A DNA stretch of 64,000 nt, taken from NCBI RefSeq assembly GCF_004851605.1, contig NZ_CP031093.1, positions 2,666,692 to 2,730,691 of the forward strand. Direction: 5' to 3'. Numbering within the stretch: the stretch's first letter is position 1; every line of letters starts with the position of its first letter. The stretch comes from Hydrocarboniclastica marina (GTDB taxonomy: Bacteria > Pseudomonadota > Gammaproteobacteria > Pseudomonadales > Oleiphilaceae). The notes under the pieces are model-generated. The model searched no databases and was not told the DNA's origin. It worked only from the letters and a program-made list of their open reading frames with translations. Below, piece by piece: positions 39,652 through 49,290 of the stretch. A program made the position numbers and the translations under genes.

Positions 39652-40752
39652 ATGACTCAACCCGATATTACGCCCAACCCAGCCATCATCGACCCTGGCG
39701 ACGCCCGCGCCATGGCCGACGCGGCAAAGACGATTAAAGAATGGGCTGCTGAGCTTGGCTTCCAGGGCATAGGCATTACCGACACGGAGCTGGAGCAGGA
39801 CGGCCAGCACCTACAGCACTGGCTGGACAACGACTACCACGGCGACATGGACTGGATGGCCAAGCACGGCACCAAACGGTTCCGCCCAGCCGAGCTCGTG
39901 ACGGGCACCTGCCGGATCATCTCGGTGCGCATGGATTATGCCCCGGCGCCCGACTCACCCGCCGCCGTGCTCAAGAACCGGGAGAAAGCCTATATTTCCC
40001 GGTACACGCTGGGGCGCGACTACCACAAACTGCTGCGCAAGCGACTTGCTCAACTGGCTCAGCGCATTGACGAGATGCTGCAGGGCTACGATTACCGGGC
40101 CTTCGTCGATAGCGCCCCGGTGCTTGAAAGGGCCGTCGCCCGCAAAGCCGGGCTGGGTTGGACCGGCAAGAACACCATGTTGCTGAACCGCAAAGCCGGG
40201 TCTTTTTTCTTTCTCGGTGAGATTTTTACCAGCGCGCCCCTGCCTCTGGACGAGCCGTACAATGGCAGTCACTGTGGCAGCTGTAGCAAATGCCTGGACC
40301 TGTGCCCCACTGATGCATTCGTGGGGGCGGGCACCCTCGACGCGCGACGTTGTATTTCCTACCTCACCATTGAGAACAGCGGGCCGATCCCGCTGGAGTT
40401 TCGCAAAGCAATGGGCAACCGGGTATTTGGCTGCGACGACTGCCAGTTGGTATGTCCCTGGAACCGGTTCAGTAAACCGGCCAGTGAGCCCGACTTTCAG
40501 CCGCGACACAGCCTCGATAACAGTGATCTGGCGAGCCTGTTCCGTTGGGATGAGCAGACCTTCCTGGAGCGCACCGCCGGCTCTGCAATTCGACGTACGG
40601 GCTTCGAAGGCTGGCTGCGGAATCTGGCCGTGGCCCTTGGCAATGCACCGTCGACCATCCCGGTTCTGGAAGCGTTGCGCTCACGCGAGGAAGACCCCTC
40701 TGCTCTGGTACGGGAACACGTTCAGTGGGCCCTGGCCCAGCACGAAAACTGA
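39652..40752 (+). CDS. queG: epoxyqueuosine reductase QueG
   Basis: Cobalamin-dependent last step of queuosine synthesis on tRNA. Two 4Fe-4S motifs are seen, CGSCSKCLDLCPTDAF and CDDCQLVCPWN; the N-terminal block reads ELGFQGIGITDTEL. I chose ATG 39652 (MTQPDITP, 366 aa), close to family length; ORFs from 39574 or 39583 would add about 25 atypical residues. No strong ribosome site is visible for any start. Confidence 0.94.
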   Translation: MTQPDITPNPAIIDPGDARAMADAAKTIKEWAAELGFQGIGITDTELEQDGQHLQHWLDNDYHGDMDWMAKHGTKRFRPAELVTGTCRIISVRMDYAPAPDSPAAVLKNREKAYISRYTLGRDYHKLLRKRLAQLAQRIDEMLQGYDYRAFVDSAPVLERAVARKAGLGWTGKNTMLLNRKAGSFFFLGEIFTSAPLPLDEPYNGSHCGSCSKCLDLCPTDAFVGAGTLDARRCISYLTIENSGPIPLEFRKAMGNRVFGCDDCQLVCPWNRFSKPASEPDFQPRHSLDNSDLASLFRWDEQTFLERTAGSAIRRTGFEGWLRNLAVALGNAPSTIPVLEALRSREEDPSALVREHVQWALAQHEN

Positions 40753-40984
40753 AGGAAAAGCTCCGGGCCCACACTACCGTACCGTTGCCGATCAGGAAGA
40801 CGGGGTCTCAACATTTTCCACACCCGGGATCTGACCTGCTCCCTAGCGACTGCAGAACTGCACGCCAGGAATGCTTTAACGCATGCTAGCGGTGACATTC
40901 AGCTCGCGAGCAATCATCGGAGCATGAAAATGCTGACGCCCACCAAAACTTCAAGGAAGTCTAGCCAATTAGCCACATCGACTT

Positions 40985-41479
40985 TCAATTATTTTTCTGT
41001 TGCAATACAAACTCAACGCTATCTGGGTCACTCTTACGGAAGATAATACCAACCTCATGAACATCTTTATTTCTTATATACTCGCGCTCAAGCAACTCTT
41101 TGAGCCGCTCGGATTCGATGAGCTCTATCGCGTCTTCTCGATCTATCCATAATCTTCGCTCCGTGCTCTTGCAACGCGTACTATGGGTTCCAACTACAGC
41201 TTTTGCCAAATCAAACCCGACAGCGCTTTCATAAGTTACAGTCCATATTTCCAAGGGCTCGCCTTGTGCTGTAACGATAACTTCAGGGTCCTCGATCGTC
41301 ACATCTATTAGTCCTTTAGCAAGAAACTCATCGCCCTTAATGTTGGTGCTCTGAAAACAGCCCTTTGCCGTCACTGCACGGAACTGTGGCCGGTTATCAC
41401 CTTCGTTAGTAGATGCGCCTGTAGTCGCTGCAAATAAAGACAAGACACCAGTGAAGTACATTAGCCTGAGTATGGCCAT
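40985..41479 (-). CDS. Hypothetical secreted protein, low-GC
   Basis: Not recognised. About 164 aa from ATG 41479, chosen because AAGGGG lies just upstream and the start gives a clear signal peptide (MAILRLMYFTGVLSLFAATTGAS). The mature part is mixed acidic/basic with two cysteines (KGCFQS and TRCKST) that may pair. GC is visibly lower than in the flanking genes and the codon choice differs. It sits between queG and orn, which I recall as adjacent in Pseudomonas, so it was probably acquired. Confidence 0.7.
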   Translation of the reverse strand: MAILRLMYFTGVLSLFAATTGASTNEGDNRPQFRAVTAKGCFQSTNIKGDEFLAKGLIDVTIEDPEVIVTAQGEPLEIWTVTYESAVGFDLAKAVVGTHSTRCKSTERRLWIDREDAIELIESERLKELLEREYIRNKDVHEVGIIFRKSDPDSVEFVLQQKNN

Positions 41480-41525
41480 TTCCCACCCCTTATCTAAATT
41501 GTTCAATTGATTGCACGATTACTAA

Positions 41526-41550
41526 GCGCATTGAAGACGTGACAATGCGC
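41526..41550. promoter_or_regulatory. Inverted repeat upstream of the low-GC secreted-protein gene
   Basis: GCGCATTG-N9-CAATGCGC, a perfect 8-bp inverted repeat about 50 bp before the start codon at 41479. Its position and symmetry suit a repressor site; no matching regulator is recognised. Confidence 0.4.
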
Positions 41551-41888
41551 ACCAACATATTCAGCACTCGATGCTTCACTTTCTCTTCAGAAATCTGGTA
41601 TGCATACACCTTCACATTCTGTGAAGCGTACTCAAAGTACTTTTGCTAATCACCGGAATAGCCGAGGTTTCTGAAACACCTGGTCGGTGGGCACAATAAG
41701 TCCCCCGACCGTTTCTATGCAGCCCTGACAAGCCCGAAAACTGAGAGTTTCATTTTACTACCGATCGGGTCTGGCGCGCTCAGCTGATTAGTGCAAAATA
41801 CCGATTGTGAAACTGCAAGCTGACCCCGGGCCTAAACCACAGGCACCGGGCTGAAGAACCTTAGCTGAAGTCACAGACCCAGAAAGAA
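41551..41888. other. Low-GC intergenic stretch before orn
   Basis: No open frame with protein character. It holds a short palindrome AAAGTACTTT near 41636 and other weak repeats. Together with the secreted-protein gene it makes an islet of about 1.1 kb with composition unlike its surroundings. I see no terminal repeats or transposase remnant. Confidence 0.4.
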
Positions 41889-42437
41889 CTATTCAGGTAA
41901 CCGTATAAACGTCTTCCTGTAGTGCTTCAGTTCTGCAATAGATTCGCGAATGTCATCCAGGGCCAGGTGAGCGCCGCTCTTGGTGAAGCCTTCCAGCGCG
42001 GGCGGGTTCCAGCGACGAGCCAGCTCTTTCAGGGTGCTGACATCAATATTGCGGTAATGGAAAAAGGCTTCGAGCTGGGGCATGTAGCGGGCCAGAAAGC
42101 GGCGGTCCTGGCCAATGCTGTTGCCACACATGGGCGAAATGCCGGGGGCCAGATGGCGCGACAGGAACTCGATGGTCTGCTGTTCCGCATCGGCTTCGCC
42201 TACCTGGCTTTCCTGGACCCGCCGGGTTAAGCCCGACTCGCCATGGGTGCGTGTGCACCAGTCATCCATCTGCGCCAACACTGTCTCCGGCTGGTGCACC
42301 GCCAGGACGGGGCCTTCCGCGATCAGATTCAACTGGGCATCGGTCACGATGGTGGCGATCTCAATGATGCGGTCGGTTTCCGGCTCCAGGCCGGTCATTT
42401 CCAAATCGATCCAGATCAGCCGGTCTTGCTCGCTCAT
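41889..42437 (-). CDS. orn: oligoribonuclease Orn
   Basis: 3'-5' exonuclease that degrades two- to five-nucleotide RNAs, including pGpG from c-di-GMP breakdown, which ties it to the EAL protein in this window. DEDDh residues are visible in [30 protein letters not shown] and [14 protein letters not shown]. 182 aa. AAGGAAAG precedes the ATG. Divergent from rsgA. Confidence 0.97.
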   Translation of the reverse strand: MSEQDRLIWIDLEMTGLEPETDRIIEIATIVTDAQLNLIAEGPVLAVHQPETVLAQMDDWCTRTHGESGLTRRVQESQVGEADAEQQTIEFLSRHLAPGISPMCGNSIGQDRRFLARYMPQLEAFFHYRNIDVSTLKELARRWNPPALEGFTKSGAHLALDDIRESIAELKHYRKTFIRLPE

Positions 42438-42647
42438 GCACTTTCCTTATGGTCTCAGGTTGTCGGTTGGCTTTTGACAGATGGAGGTGCTAGTTGTCTC
42501 AATAGTAGTCTAAAGGCGAGGCAGCGTTCTGACCCTTGGTGTTCAACACGAGTCCGATATGCTTACGCTGAATTCGGTATGATGGCACACACTCGGCCAC
42601 CCGGGCATCCAGTCAACCGCTCCATAACAGGACACCCACTGCAACTC

Positions 42648-43703
42648 ATGGCAAAACGCAGGCTTAACAAGCAACAGCACTGGCGCATTCAGAAGGTTCA
42701 GGAAGAGCGCGCCAAGCGGGCCGACCGTAAAGAGCGGCAGATCGACCAGGAGCTGTCGGCGGGAACCCTGGGCGACGAACAGCAAGGTCTGGTTATTGCC
42801 CATTATGGCCAGCAGCTGGAAGTCGAGGCACTGGAAGGAGAGCAACGGGGACAGCTGATTCGCTGCCATGCCCGGGCAAATCTGGCCAGCCTCGTCACCG
42901 GCGACACGGTGGTCTGGCGGCCCGGCGCCGAAGGAACCGGGGTCATCGTCGCACGCCATGACCGGCGTACGGAACTTCTGCGGCCCGACAATTACGGCCA
43001 GCTCAAGCCGGTCGCTGCCAACATTGATCAGATTCTGCTGGTAATAGCACCTGAACCGGAACCCCACGCCAATCTGATCGACCGTTATCTGGTTGCGGCG
43101 GAGGTTACGGGCATCCCGCCGGTGCTGCTGTTGAACAAAGCGGACCTGGCCGAAGCGAAATCCGCCAGTATTGTGGGGCTCTTGCAGGGCTATGAGCAGT
43201 TGGGCTACCAGGTGCTGCGGACCTCGGCCAGACAGCCGGAGGAGCTTGTCGCCCAGCTTGGCCCCTGGCTGAAGGACAGGACCAGTGTATTCGTGGGCCA
43301 ATCCGGTGTCGGCAAGTCGAGCCTGATCCAGCAGTTGATGCCCGGCGAGGATATCCGCGTCGGCGCCCTCTCAGAAGGCCAGCGCAAAGGCACCCACACC
43401 ACGACGACGGCGCGGCTTTTCCACCTGCCCGCTGGCGGTCGCCTGGTAGATTCGCCGGGCATTCGCGAGTTCGGGCTCTGGCATATTACCGAAGATCAGC
43501 TGATCGACGGGTTCATCGACATCAGCCCCCTGGTCGGCCATTGCCGCTTTCGCAACTGCAGGCATCAGGGCGAGCCGGGCTGCGCGCTGGACGCAGCAGT
43601 TAAGGCGGGAAAACTTACCAGCAAGCGGCGCGCAAGCTTCGAACGAATTCTCAGCGACATGGAAAGCCAACAAAGCCGAGGCCTCAGCCCGCGCACTGAC
43701 TGA
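42648..43703 (+). CDS. rsgA: ribosome small subunit-dependent GTPase RsgA
   Basis: Circularly permuted GTPase acting late in 30S assembly. N-terminal OB fold, then G4 LLNKADL, G1 GQSGVGKSSL, G3 DSPGIREF, and the C-terminal zinc motif CRFRNCRHQGEPGC. About 351 aa from ATG 42648 (MAKRRLNKQQHWRIQ), the family start; the frame is open far upstream to 42243 but that part is antisense to orn. Confidence 0.95.
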   Translation: MAKRRLNKQQHWRIQKVQEERAKRADRKERQIDQELSAGTLGDEQQGLVIAHYGQQLEVEALEGEQRGQLIRCHARANLASLVTGDTVVWRPGAEGTGVIVARHDRRTELLRPDNYGQLKPVAANIDQILLVIAPEPEPHANLIDRYLVAAEVTGIPPVLLLNKADLAEAKSASIVGLLQGYEQLGYQVLRTSARQPEELVAQLGPWLKDRTSVFVGQSGVGKSSLIQQLMPGEDIRVGALSEGQRKGTHTTTTARLFHLPAGGRLVDSPGIREFGLWHITEDQLIDGFIDISPLVGHCRFRNCRHQGEPGCALDAAVKAGKLTSKRRASFERILSDMESQQSRGLSPRTD

Positions 43704-43746
43704 GAGCCCTAAACAGCGAGCTCTGCTTCAAGTTGCGGTCTCAGAG

Positions 43747-44706
43747 CTACCACTGCACTTCGTTCGGATCGACCTGACGCTTTTCGGCAGCATCCAGCCA
43801 GTCGCCGTCCTTGAGGCTGTCCTGTGCCTTTGCCGTGGGCGCCGGCTCACCGGTGAGGTCGATGACACCGTCGTTCGCGCCCGCGTTCTTCTGGATATCA
43901 TCGGCTGCGTCACGATTCAGTACGATTATGGCGATCCGCCGGTTAACCGGTGCCGTGGGCAATTCCCGGTCAAATAGCACGGAGTCGGCCAGACCGACGA
44001 CCCGGGCTATCTGCTTTTCAGCCACAGCCCCGGCGATGAGTGCACGCCGCGCGGTGTTGGCCCTGTCCGATGACAGCTCCCAGTTGCTATACCCGGCTTT
44101 GCCGACAAAAGGGGCGCTGTCCGTGTGGCCTGTAATGCTGATCTTGTTGGGCACCTGACTGAGCGGCTTGGCCAACTCGAACAGAATGTCCTCGGAATAG
44201 TATTTAAGCTGGGCGCTGCCGCTGTCGAACATCGGCCGATTGGAGCGATCAACGATCTGGATACGCAGTCCCTCTTCCGTCATGTCCAGCAAGAGTTGGT
44301 CCCTGAACTCACGCAGGGTCTCGCTTTGCTCGATCTGCTTTTTGACGTCTGCCAGCAACTGCTCCATACGGCGCAATTCGACGTTGTCGGCAACCTCTTC
44401 GATTGTCTCGACTTCACGCTCCATCTTGGGAACGTCGTCCTCGGCCGACTGGGCGGGCTCAATGCTCGGGCTTCCGCCGAGGTCGATCGGGTGTCGGCTG
44501 CCGCCTTCCGTGTAACCGATGGGGTCCTGGAAGTAACCTTCCACAGCCTCACGAACCTCCGGCGAGGTCCCCGCGGTGAGCCAAAGCACAAGGAAGAACG
44601 CCATCATGGCGGTCGCGAAGTCCGCAAAGGCAACCTTCCAGCTGCCACCGTGATGGCCAGCGGCTACCTTCTTGACTCGCTTGATGATTATCGGTTGGTC
44701 TTCCAC
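43747..44706 (-). CDS. motB: flagellar motor protein MotB
   Basis: Stator subunit with peptidoglycan-binding OmpA-like C-terminus. The proton-site aspartate is D29 in VAFADFATAMMAFFLVLW, the single membrane helix. The OmpA domain has NKISITGHTDSAPF and LSSDRANTARRALI. 319 aa. Follows motA by 74 bp. Confidence 0.95.
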   Translation of the reverse strand: MEDQPIIIKRVKKVAAGHHGGSWKVAFADFATAMMAFFLVLWLTAGTSPEVREAVEGYFQDPIGYTEGGSRHPIDLGGSPSIEPAQSAEDDVPKMEREVETIEEVADNVELRRMEQLLADVKKQIEQSETLREFRDQLLLDMTEEGLRIQIVDRSNRPMFDSGSAQLKYYSEDILFELAKPLSQVPNKISITGHTDSAPFVGKAGYSNWELSSDRANTARRALIAGAVAEKQIARVVGLADSVLFDRELPTAPVNRRIAIIVLNRDAADDIQKNAGANDGVIDLTGEPAPTAKAQDSLKDGDWLDAAEKRQVDPNEVQW

Positions 44707-44780
44707 CGCTTCAGCGCCTTGAATACATTAAAGGTAAGGTGCCACTACGCGTTAATCAGCGTGTGGCCAACTGTCGGGCT

Positions 44781-45632
44781 TTACTTGGAGCGGACGTGAT
44801 CGTTGAGTTCCTGGAAGTCGGGCCGCTTCTCTGACTGCAGCGCCTTGCGCCCGAACTCGATGGCCATTTGTGGCGCCTGGCCGCTGACGGTTGCAATAAT
44901 CGCTGATTTGACACAAGCGTACGCCTTGATCTCGTAATGGGCCTGATGCTCCATTGATGTAGCCATCGGCCCTACAAAACCGTATGCCATCAAAATACCC
45001 AGGAAGGTCCCTACCAACGCAGCCGCAACGTGAGCGCCGATTTCTTCTGGCGGGCCGCCAAGTGAGCCCATGGTGATAACAATCCCCAGTACCGCAGCAA
45101 CAATGCCAAAGCCGGGCAGCGCATCTGAAACCTTGTTAATAGCATGCGCGGGCTCGGTGACTTCTTCCAGGCGCGTATCGATCTCCTGCTCCATCAGGCC
45201 TTCCAGTTCATGGGCGGCCATGTTGCCAGACGAGATGATTCGCAGATAATCGGTGATAAACGCAATCAGGTGCTTTTGCTTGAGCACGGCGGGATAGCGC
45301 GTGAATATCTGACTCTCCGCTGGGTTATCAACGTCCGCCTCAATGGCCATAACGCCCTGCTTGCGGGATTTGTCGAACAGGTCGTACAACAGACTCAACA
45401 GGTCCATGTAGAACGCTTTGTTGTAGGGCGATCCCGTCAGCAGCTGAAGCGCGCCCGAGAACGCGTGCTTGAGGGTATGCATCGGGTTGGCAATTACAAA
45501 CGCACCCAGCGCCGCTCCGCCAATGATGAGAACCTCATAGGGTTGCCAAAGCGCGGCCATCTGGCCGTGAGAAAGCACATACCCGCCAACGACGGAAGCG
45601 ATAACCAGGAGCGAACCGAAGATGATCGTCAT
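44781..45632 (-). CDS. motA: flagellar motor stator protein MotA
   Basis: Four-helix stator subunit of the H+-driven flagellar motor. Hydrophobic segments near residues 2-22, 33-50, 165-190 and 200-220, with PGFGIVAAVLGIVITMGSLG as the third helix and a long cytoplasmic loop between helices two and three. 283 aa. No sigma28-type promoter is obvious upstream. Confidence 0.95.
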   Translation of the reverse strand: MTIIFGSLLVIASVVGGYVLSHGQMAALWQPYEVLIIGGAALGAFVIANPMHTLKHAFSGALQLLTGSPYNKAFYMDLLSLLYDLFDKSRKQGVMAIEADVDNPAESQIFTRYPAVLKQKHLIAFITDYLRIISSGNMAAHELEGLMEQEIDTRLEEVTEPAHAINKVSDALPGFGIVAAVLGIVITMGSLGGPPEEIGAHVAAALVGTFLGILMAYGFVGPMATSMEHQAHYEIKAYACVKSAIIATVSGQAPQMAIEFGRKALQSEKRPDFQELNDHVRSK

Positions 45633-45925
45633 TGCGATTGTTTACTCTGTTTTCGTCTGGATCCGGGGTGCCCCGGAGAGGCTTACTACCCAGCCTGTGT
45701 TCGGCGAAACCCGATCAGATCGCCAGGTGCCGGGCGCCAGAAGCGGAGAATCGCCAACCCGATCGCGAGGCTTGGAAAGGCGTCTTAGCACTACACCAGT
45801 TAAGACCACGAACCCGGTCTCATCAAGGTACGAGCCTGTTTTTTAACGACGAAAACCAGTTCGTTCCCGCTTCGGCCATTTGTTACTATGCGCTCCAGAC
45901 TAATCGCCCAGGCTCAGGAGGCGCC

Positions 45926-46741
45926 ATGACGGCCCTACCCTTACTGATTGAACCCGAGATGCTCGAAGCGCATCTGCATGACCCTGGCCTGCTGCTGGTG
46001 GATCTGTGCCACCCAGAGCGCTACGCAGTGGCGCATCTGCCTGGCGCCGTGCACGTCCAGCCACAGGAGACCCAGCGCGGGCGTCCACCCGCCCCCGGTG
46101 CCCTGCCTGACCGCGCGTCTCTACAGGCACTGGTGGACAGGATTGGCTTGCAGCCGGAGCACCATGTGGTGGTCTACGACGACGAAGGCGGTGGCTGGGC
46201 GGGTCGTTTCGTCTGGCTGCTCGATGCCATTGGGCACCGTCATTACAGCCTGCTGAACGGCGGCTGGATCGCCTGGAGTGATGAAGGGCGCCCATTGACC
46301 GCCGAAAAACCAGAAAGAAAAAACGGCAACGCCTATCCGCTGGAGCTCTCAGCCCAGCCGACCGCAGATCTAAACGCCGTCCTGAGCGCGCTTGATGATC
46401 CTGATGTCGTGATCTGGGACGCCCGCTCACCGGCCGAATACCGGGGCGAACGGCAGGCCGCAGCCAAGAGCGGCCATATACCCGGTGCTCGCAACCTCGA
46501 ATGGACCCAGACCATGGATCCCGCTCGAAGCTTTAGGTTGCGCGACGAAGCCGAATTAAGGCAGCAACTCGCAGCAGCCGGCATAGATCTGAACAAACAC
46601 ATCATTACCCATTGCCAGAGCCATCACCGGTCGGGCCTTACTTACGCTATCGCCAAACACCTGGGCGCGGCGCGAGTGCAGGCCTACGCAGGCTCCTGGG
46701 CCGAATGGGGCAATCATCCGAACACACCCGTGGAGCGCTGA
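45926..46741 (+). CDS. rhdA: thiosulfate sulfurtransferase (rhodanese) RhdA
   Basis: Two-domain rhodanese. The inactive N-terminal domain covers residues about 1-130; the active-site Cys230 sits in the loop CQSHHR of the C-terminal domain, the six-residue style of Azotobacter RhdA (CQTHHR). 271 aa from ATG 45926, which has a perfect CAGGAGG site 4-5 bp upstream; the open frame back to 45632 is not coding. The stop overlaps the psd start. Confidence 0.93.
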   Translation: MTALPLLIEPEMLEAHLHDPGLLLVDLCHPERYAVAHLPGAVHVQPQETQRGRPPAPGALPDRASLQALVDRIGLQPEHHVVVYDDEGGGWAGRFVWLLDAIGHRHYSLLNGGWIAWSDEGRPLTAEKPERKNGNAYPLELSAQPTADLNAVLSALDDPDVVIWDARSPAEYRGERQAAAKSGHIPGARNLEWTQTMDPARSFRLRDEAELRQQLAAAGIDLNKHIITHCQSHHRSGLTYAIAKHLGAARVQAYAGSWAEWGNHPNTPVER

Positions 46742-47598
46742 TGCGAAACCGCCTTTTTGTCCTGAGCCAGTACCTGGCGCCCCAACACACCCTGTCCCGC
46801 GCTGCGGGCCTGCTCGCCGATTGTGCCGTCCCTGCAATCAAGGACCCGTTTATCCGTTGGTTTATCAAGCGACACAGTGTGGATATGAGCGAAGCGGTCG
46901 ACCCCCGGCCGGAGGCTTACCCGACCTTCAATGATTTTTTTACGCGCGCATTCAAGGACAACGCCAGGCCTATCGACTCTGCAAAAAACAGTTTTGTGGC
47001 GCCGGTAGATGGCACCCTCAGCCAGTTCGGTGAAATCCGCGAGAACCAGATCTATCAGGCCAAGGGCCACGAATTCAGCCTGGAAGCACTACTGGGAGGC
47101 CGGCGGGACATGGCTGCGCCATTTATCGGCGGCCAGTTTGCGACCATCTATCTGGCGCCGAACGACTATCACCGGATCCACATGCCTATCGCCGGCACGG
47201 TCAGGGAAATGGTCTTTGTCCCAGGCCGCCTGTTCTCGGTCAATCCGGTAACGGCCGAGAATGTTCCGGGCCTGTTTGCACGGAACGAGCGCCTCGTCGT
47301 GTGGTTCGACACCGAATGGGGACCCATGGTTCTGGTGCTGGTCGGGGCGATGATCGTTGCCAGTATCGAAACCGTCTGGTCCGGCGTTGTCGCGCCTCGC
47401 TGCAAGGCTACCACCACGACGGTTTATCCCGGCGTCGAACCCCCGACCCTCGAGAAAGGCGCAGAAATGGGCCGTTTCCGGCTGGGCTCGACCGTAGTGG
47501 CATTGCTGCCCAAGAATACCGTGAACTGGCGCCAGGGCTTCGAGGCGGGCATGCGCATGGAGATGGGCAAGGCGATTGGTACACGCGTGCAGCAATAA
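46741..47598 (+). CDS. psd: phosphatidylserine decarboxylase Psd
   Basis: Pyruvoyl enzyme making phosphatidylethanolamine in the inner membrane. The self-cleavage motif LGST (residues about 251-254, in FRLGSTVVALL) and the YLAPNDYHRIHMP block with its catalytic histidine are present. 285 aa from ATG 46741, which shares an A with the rhdA stop; the rhdA-psd pair is conserved in Pseudomonas. Confidence 0.95.
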   Translation: MRNRLFVLSQYLAPQHTLSRAAGLLADCAVPAIKDPFIRWFIKRHSVDMSEAVDPRPEAYPTFNDFFTRAFKDNARPIDSAKNSFVAPVDGTLSQFGEIRENQIYQAKGHEFSLEALLGGRRDMAAPFIGGQFATIYLAPNDYHRIHMPIAGTVREMVFVPGRLFSVNPVTAENVPGLFARNERLVVWFDTEWGPMVLVLVGAMIVASIETVWSGVVAPRCKATTTTVYPGVEPPTLEKGAEMGRFRLGSTVVALLPKNTVNWRQGFEAGMRMEMGKAIGTRVQQ

Positions 47599-47631
47599 CC
47601 TGTACGCGTGTTCGTCAATAGAAGCCGGTAG

Positions 47632-48618
47632 TCAGGTGCGCTCCAGCGGGAAAGCCAACACCTCGTCCAGGCTGGCAGCGCCCAGGCGTAACATCAGCAG
47701 GCGGTCCAGCCCCAGGGCGACGCCGGCGCAGTCCGGCAAGCCTGCCGCCAGCGCTGCCAGGACCATCGGGTCGGCAAGCCGCTCCTCCAGCCCTGCCTGA
47801 CGTCGCGTTTCGTTGTCAGCCGCGAATCGCCGCTGCTGCTCAACCACATCGCTAAGCTCCCAGTAACCGTTACAGAGTTCAATACCTTGTACGTAGAGCT
47901 CGAAGCGATGGGCCTGAGTGATGCCGTCGTGGCTCTCTGTTCTGGCCAGGGCTGCCTGGCTCGCGGGAAAGCCGTAGACAAAAGTCGGCGGCGCCTGCCG
48001 CAGGCGCGGCTCAATCGCCAAGCTGATCAATGCATCGAGCGCCTGGTCGCGACCGAGGCCAGCCGGCGCCAGGTCGGTCTCATTGGCCACTGCCGCCGCT
48101 AGCGCTGCGTCACTGCAGAGAAAGGGATCGAGACCCAGATAATCAGAGAATAGCTGGCGGTATGACAACCGTACGGGTACCGGACATTCCAGATAGCCGC
48201 AGACCAGTTCCGCAACCTCCTCCATCAGGTCCTGATGGTCGAAGTCGATGCGATACCACTCCAGCAGTGAAAACTCGGGGTTGTGGCGACGTCCACGCTC
48301 CCCGGCCCGAAATGCCCGGAAGATCTGAAATATGGAGCCGGAACCCGCGGCAAGCAGACGCTTCATATGATATTCGGGAGATGTCTGCAGGAAGCCCCGG
48401 CGTGGCTGGCCTGCACCTTCAAGTGGCCAGTCTGCACTGACGCCTTCGACGTTGCTATCGGTCACACCAAAGGGCGCCAGGATGGGCGTTTCAACCTCCA
48501 GCACCCCCCTGAGGCGGAAAAACTCCCGCACGCAGCTCAGGAGCTCAGCACGGGCCTTAAGGGCGGTGTGTGGACAGGCAGGCTGCCAGGAAACCGGCGG
48601 GACGGTCCGATCAGACAC
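47632..48618 (-). CDS. epmA: EF-P lysine beta-lysyl ligase EpmA (GenX/PoxA)
   Basis: LysRS-like class II enzyme without an anticodon domain that attaches (R)-beta-lysine to Lys34 of EF-P. Motif 2 is FRAGERGRRHNPEFSLLEW and motif 3 is GVALGLDRLLMLRLG. 328 aa. It lies 29 bp downstream of efp on the same strand. Confidence 0.95.
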   Translation of the reverse strand: MSDRTVPPVSWQPACPHTALKARAELLSCVREFFRLRGVLEVETPILAPFGVTDSNVEGVSADWPLEGAGQPRRGFLQTSPEYHMKRLLAAGSGSIFQIFRAFRAGERGRRHNPEFSLLEWYRIDFDHQDLMEEVAELVCGYLECPVPVRLSYRQLFSDYLGLDPFLCSDAALAAAVANETDLAPAGLGRDQALDALISLAIEPRLRQAPPTFVYGFPASQAALARTESHDGITQAHRFELYVQGIELCNGYWELSDVVEQQRRFAADNETRRQAGLEERLADPMVLAALAAGLPDCAGVALGLDRLLMLRLGAASLDEVLAFPLERT

Positions 48619-48647
48619 TTCAGAGGAATCCGGCTGTAACAGATGTT

Positions 48648-49220
48648 TCAGCTTTTGACCCGGCTGACGTATTCACCGGAACGGGTATCGATCTTCAGCA
48701 TTTCGCCGACGTTGATAAAAAGCGGAACGTTGACCACAGCGCCGGTAGACAGGGTCGCGGGCTTTGTTCCACCCTGCGCCGTATCGCCTTTTACACCCGG
48801 GTCGGTATCAACAACTTCAAGTTCAACGAAGTTGGCGGGCGATATGCTCAGGGGAGCGCCGTTGTAGAGGGTAACAACGTACACGTCCTGCTCTTTCAGC
48901 CATTTGATGGCGTCTCCGACTGCCTTGCGGTCAGCCGGAAACTGCTCGAAGGAACCGTCGGTCTTCATGAAATGCCAGAATTCGCCGTCGGTATAGAGGT
49001 ATTCCATGTCGGTATCGACGACGTCCGCTGCTTCAAGCGTCTCACCCGACTTGAAAGTGCGCTCCCAGGTGCGGTTCGTTGCGAGGTTACGCAGCCTTAC
49101 ACGGTTGAAAGCCTGGCCTTTGCCGGGTTTGACAAACTCATTCTCAACAATCGCGCAGGGGTCACCTTCGAGCATGACCTTAAGACCGGATTTAAATTCA
49201 TTGGTAGAATACGACGCCAT
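48648..49220 (-). CDS. efp: elongation factor P
   Basis: Relieves ribosome stalling at polyproline stretches. The modification loop reads VKPGKGQAF with Lys34 at the tip, as expected for beta-lysylated EF-P and unlike the arginine of rhamnosylated P. aeruginosa EF-P. 190 aa from ATG 49220 ([12 protein letters not shown]); two extra upstream residues are unlikely. Confidence 0.97.
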   Translation of the reverse strand: MASYSTNEFKSGLKVMLEGDPCAIVENEFVKPGKGQAFNRVRLRNLATNRTWERTFKSGETLEAADVVDTDMEYLYTDGEFWHFMKTDGSFEQFPADRKAVGDAIKWLKEQDVYVVTLYNGAPLSISPANFVELEVVDTDPGVKGDTAQGGTKPATLSTGAVVNVPLFINVGEMLKIDTRSGEYVSRVKS

Positions 49221-49290
49221 AATCAAATCACTCTGAAACAGTCACGAACGCGGAGCTCGGCTACGGGCCCCATAAATAATCAAGGGCGCC

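Noticed and set aside
45633-45925. Sigma28 promoter for motA in the motA-rhdA gap
   Set aside because: No TAAA-N15-GCCGATAA-like sequence; only a small GC palindrome (CCGGGG-TG-CCCCGG) is visible.
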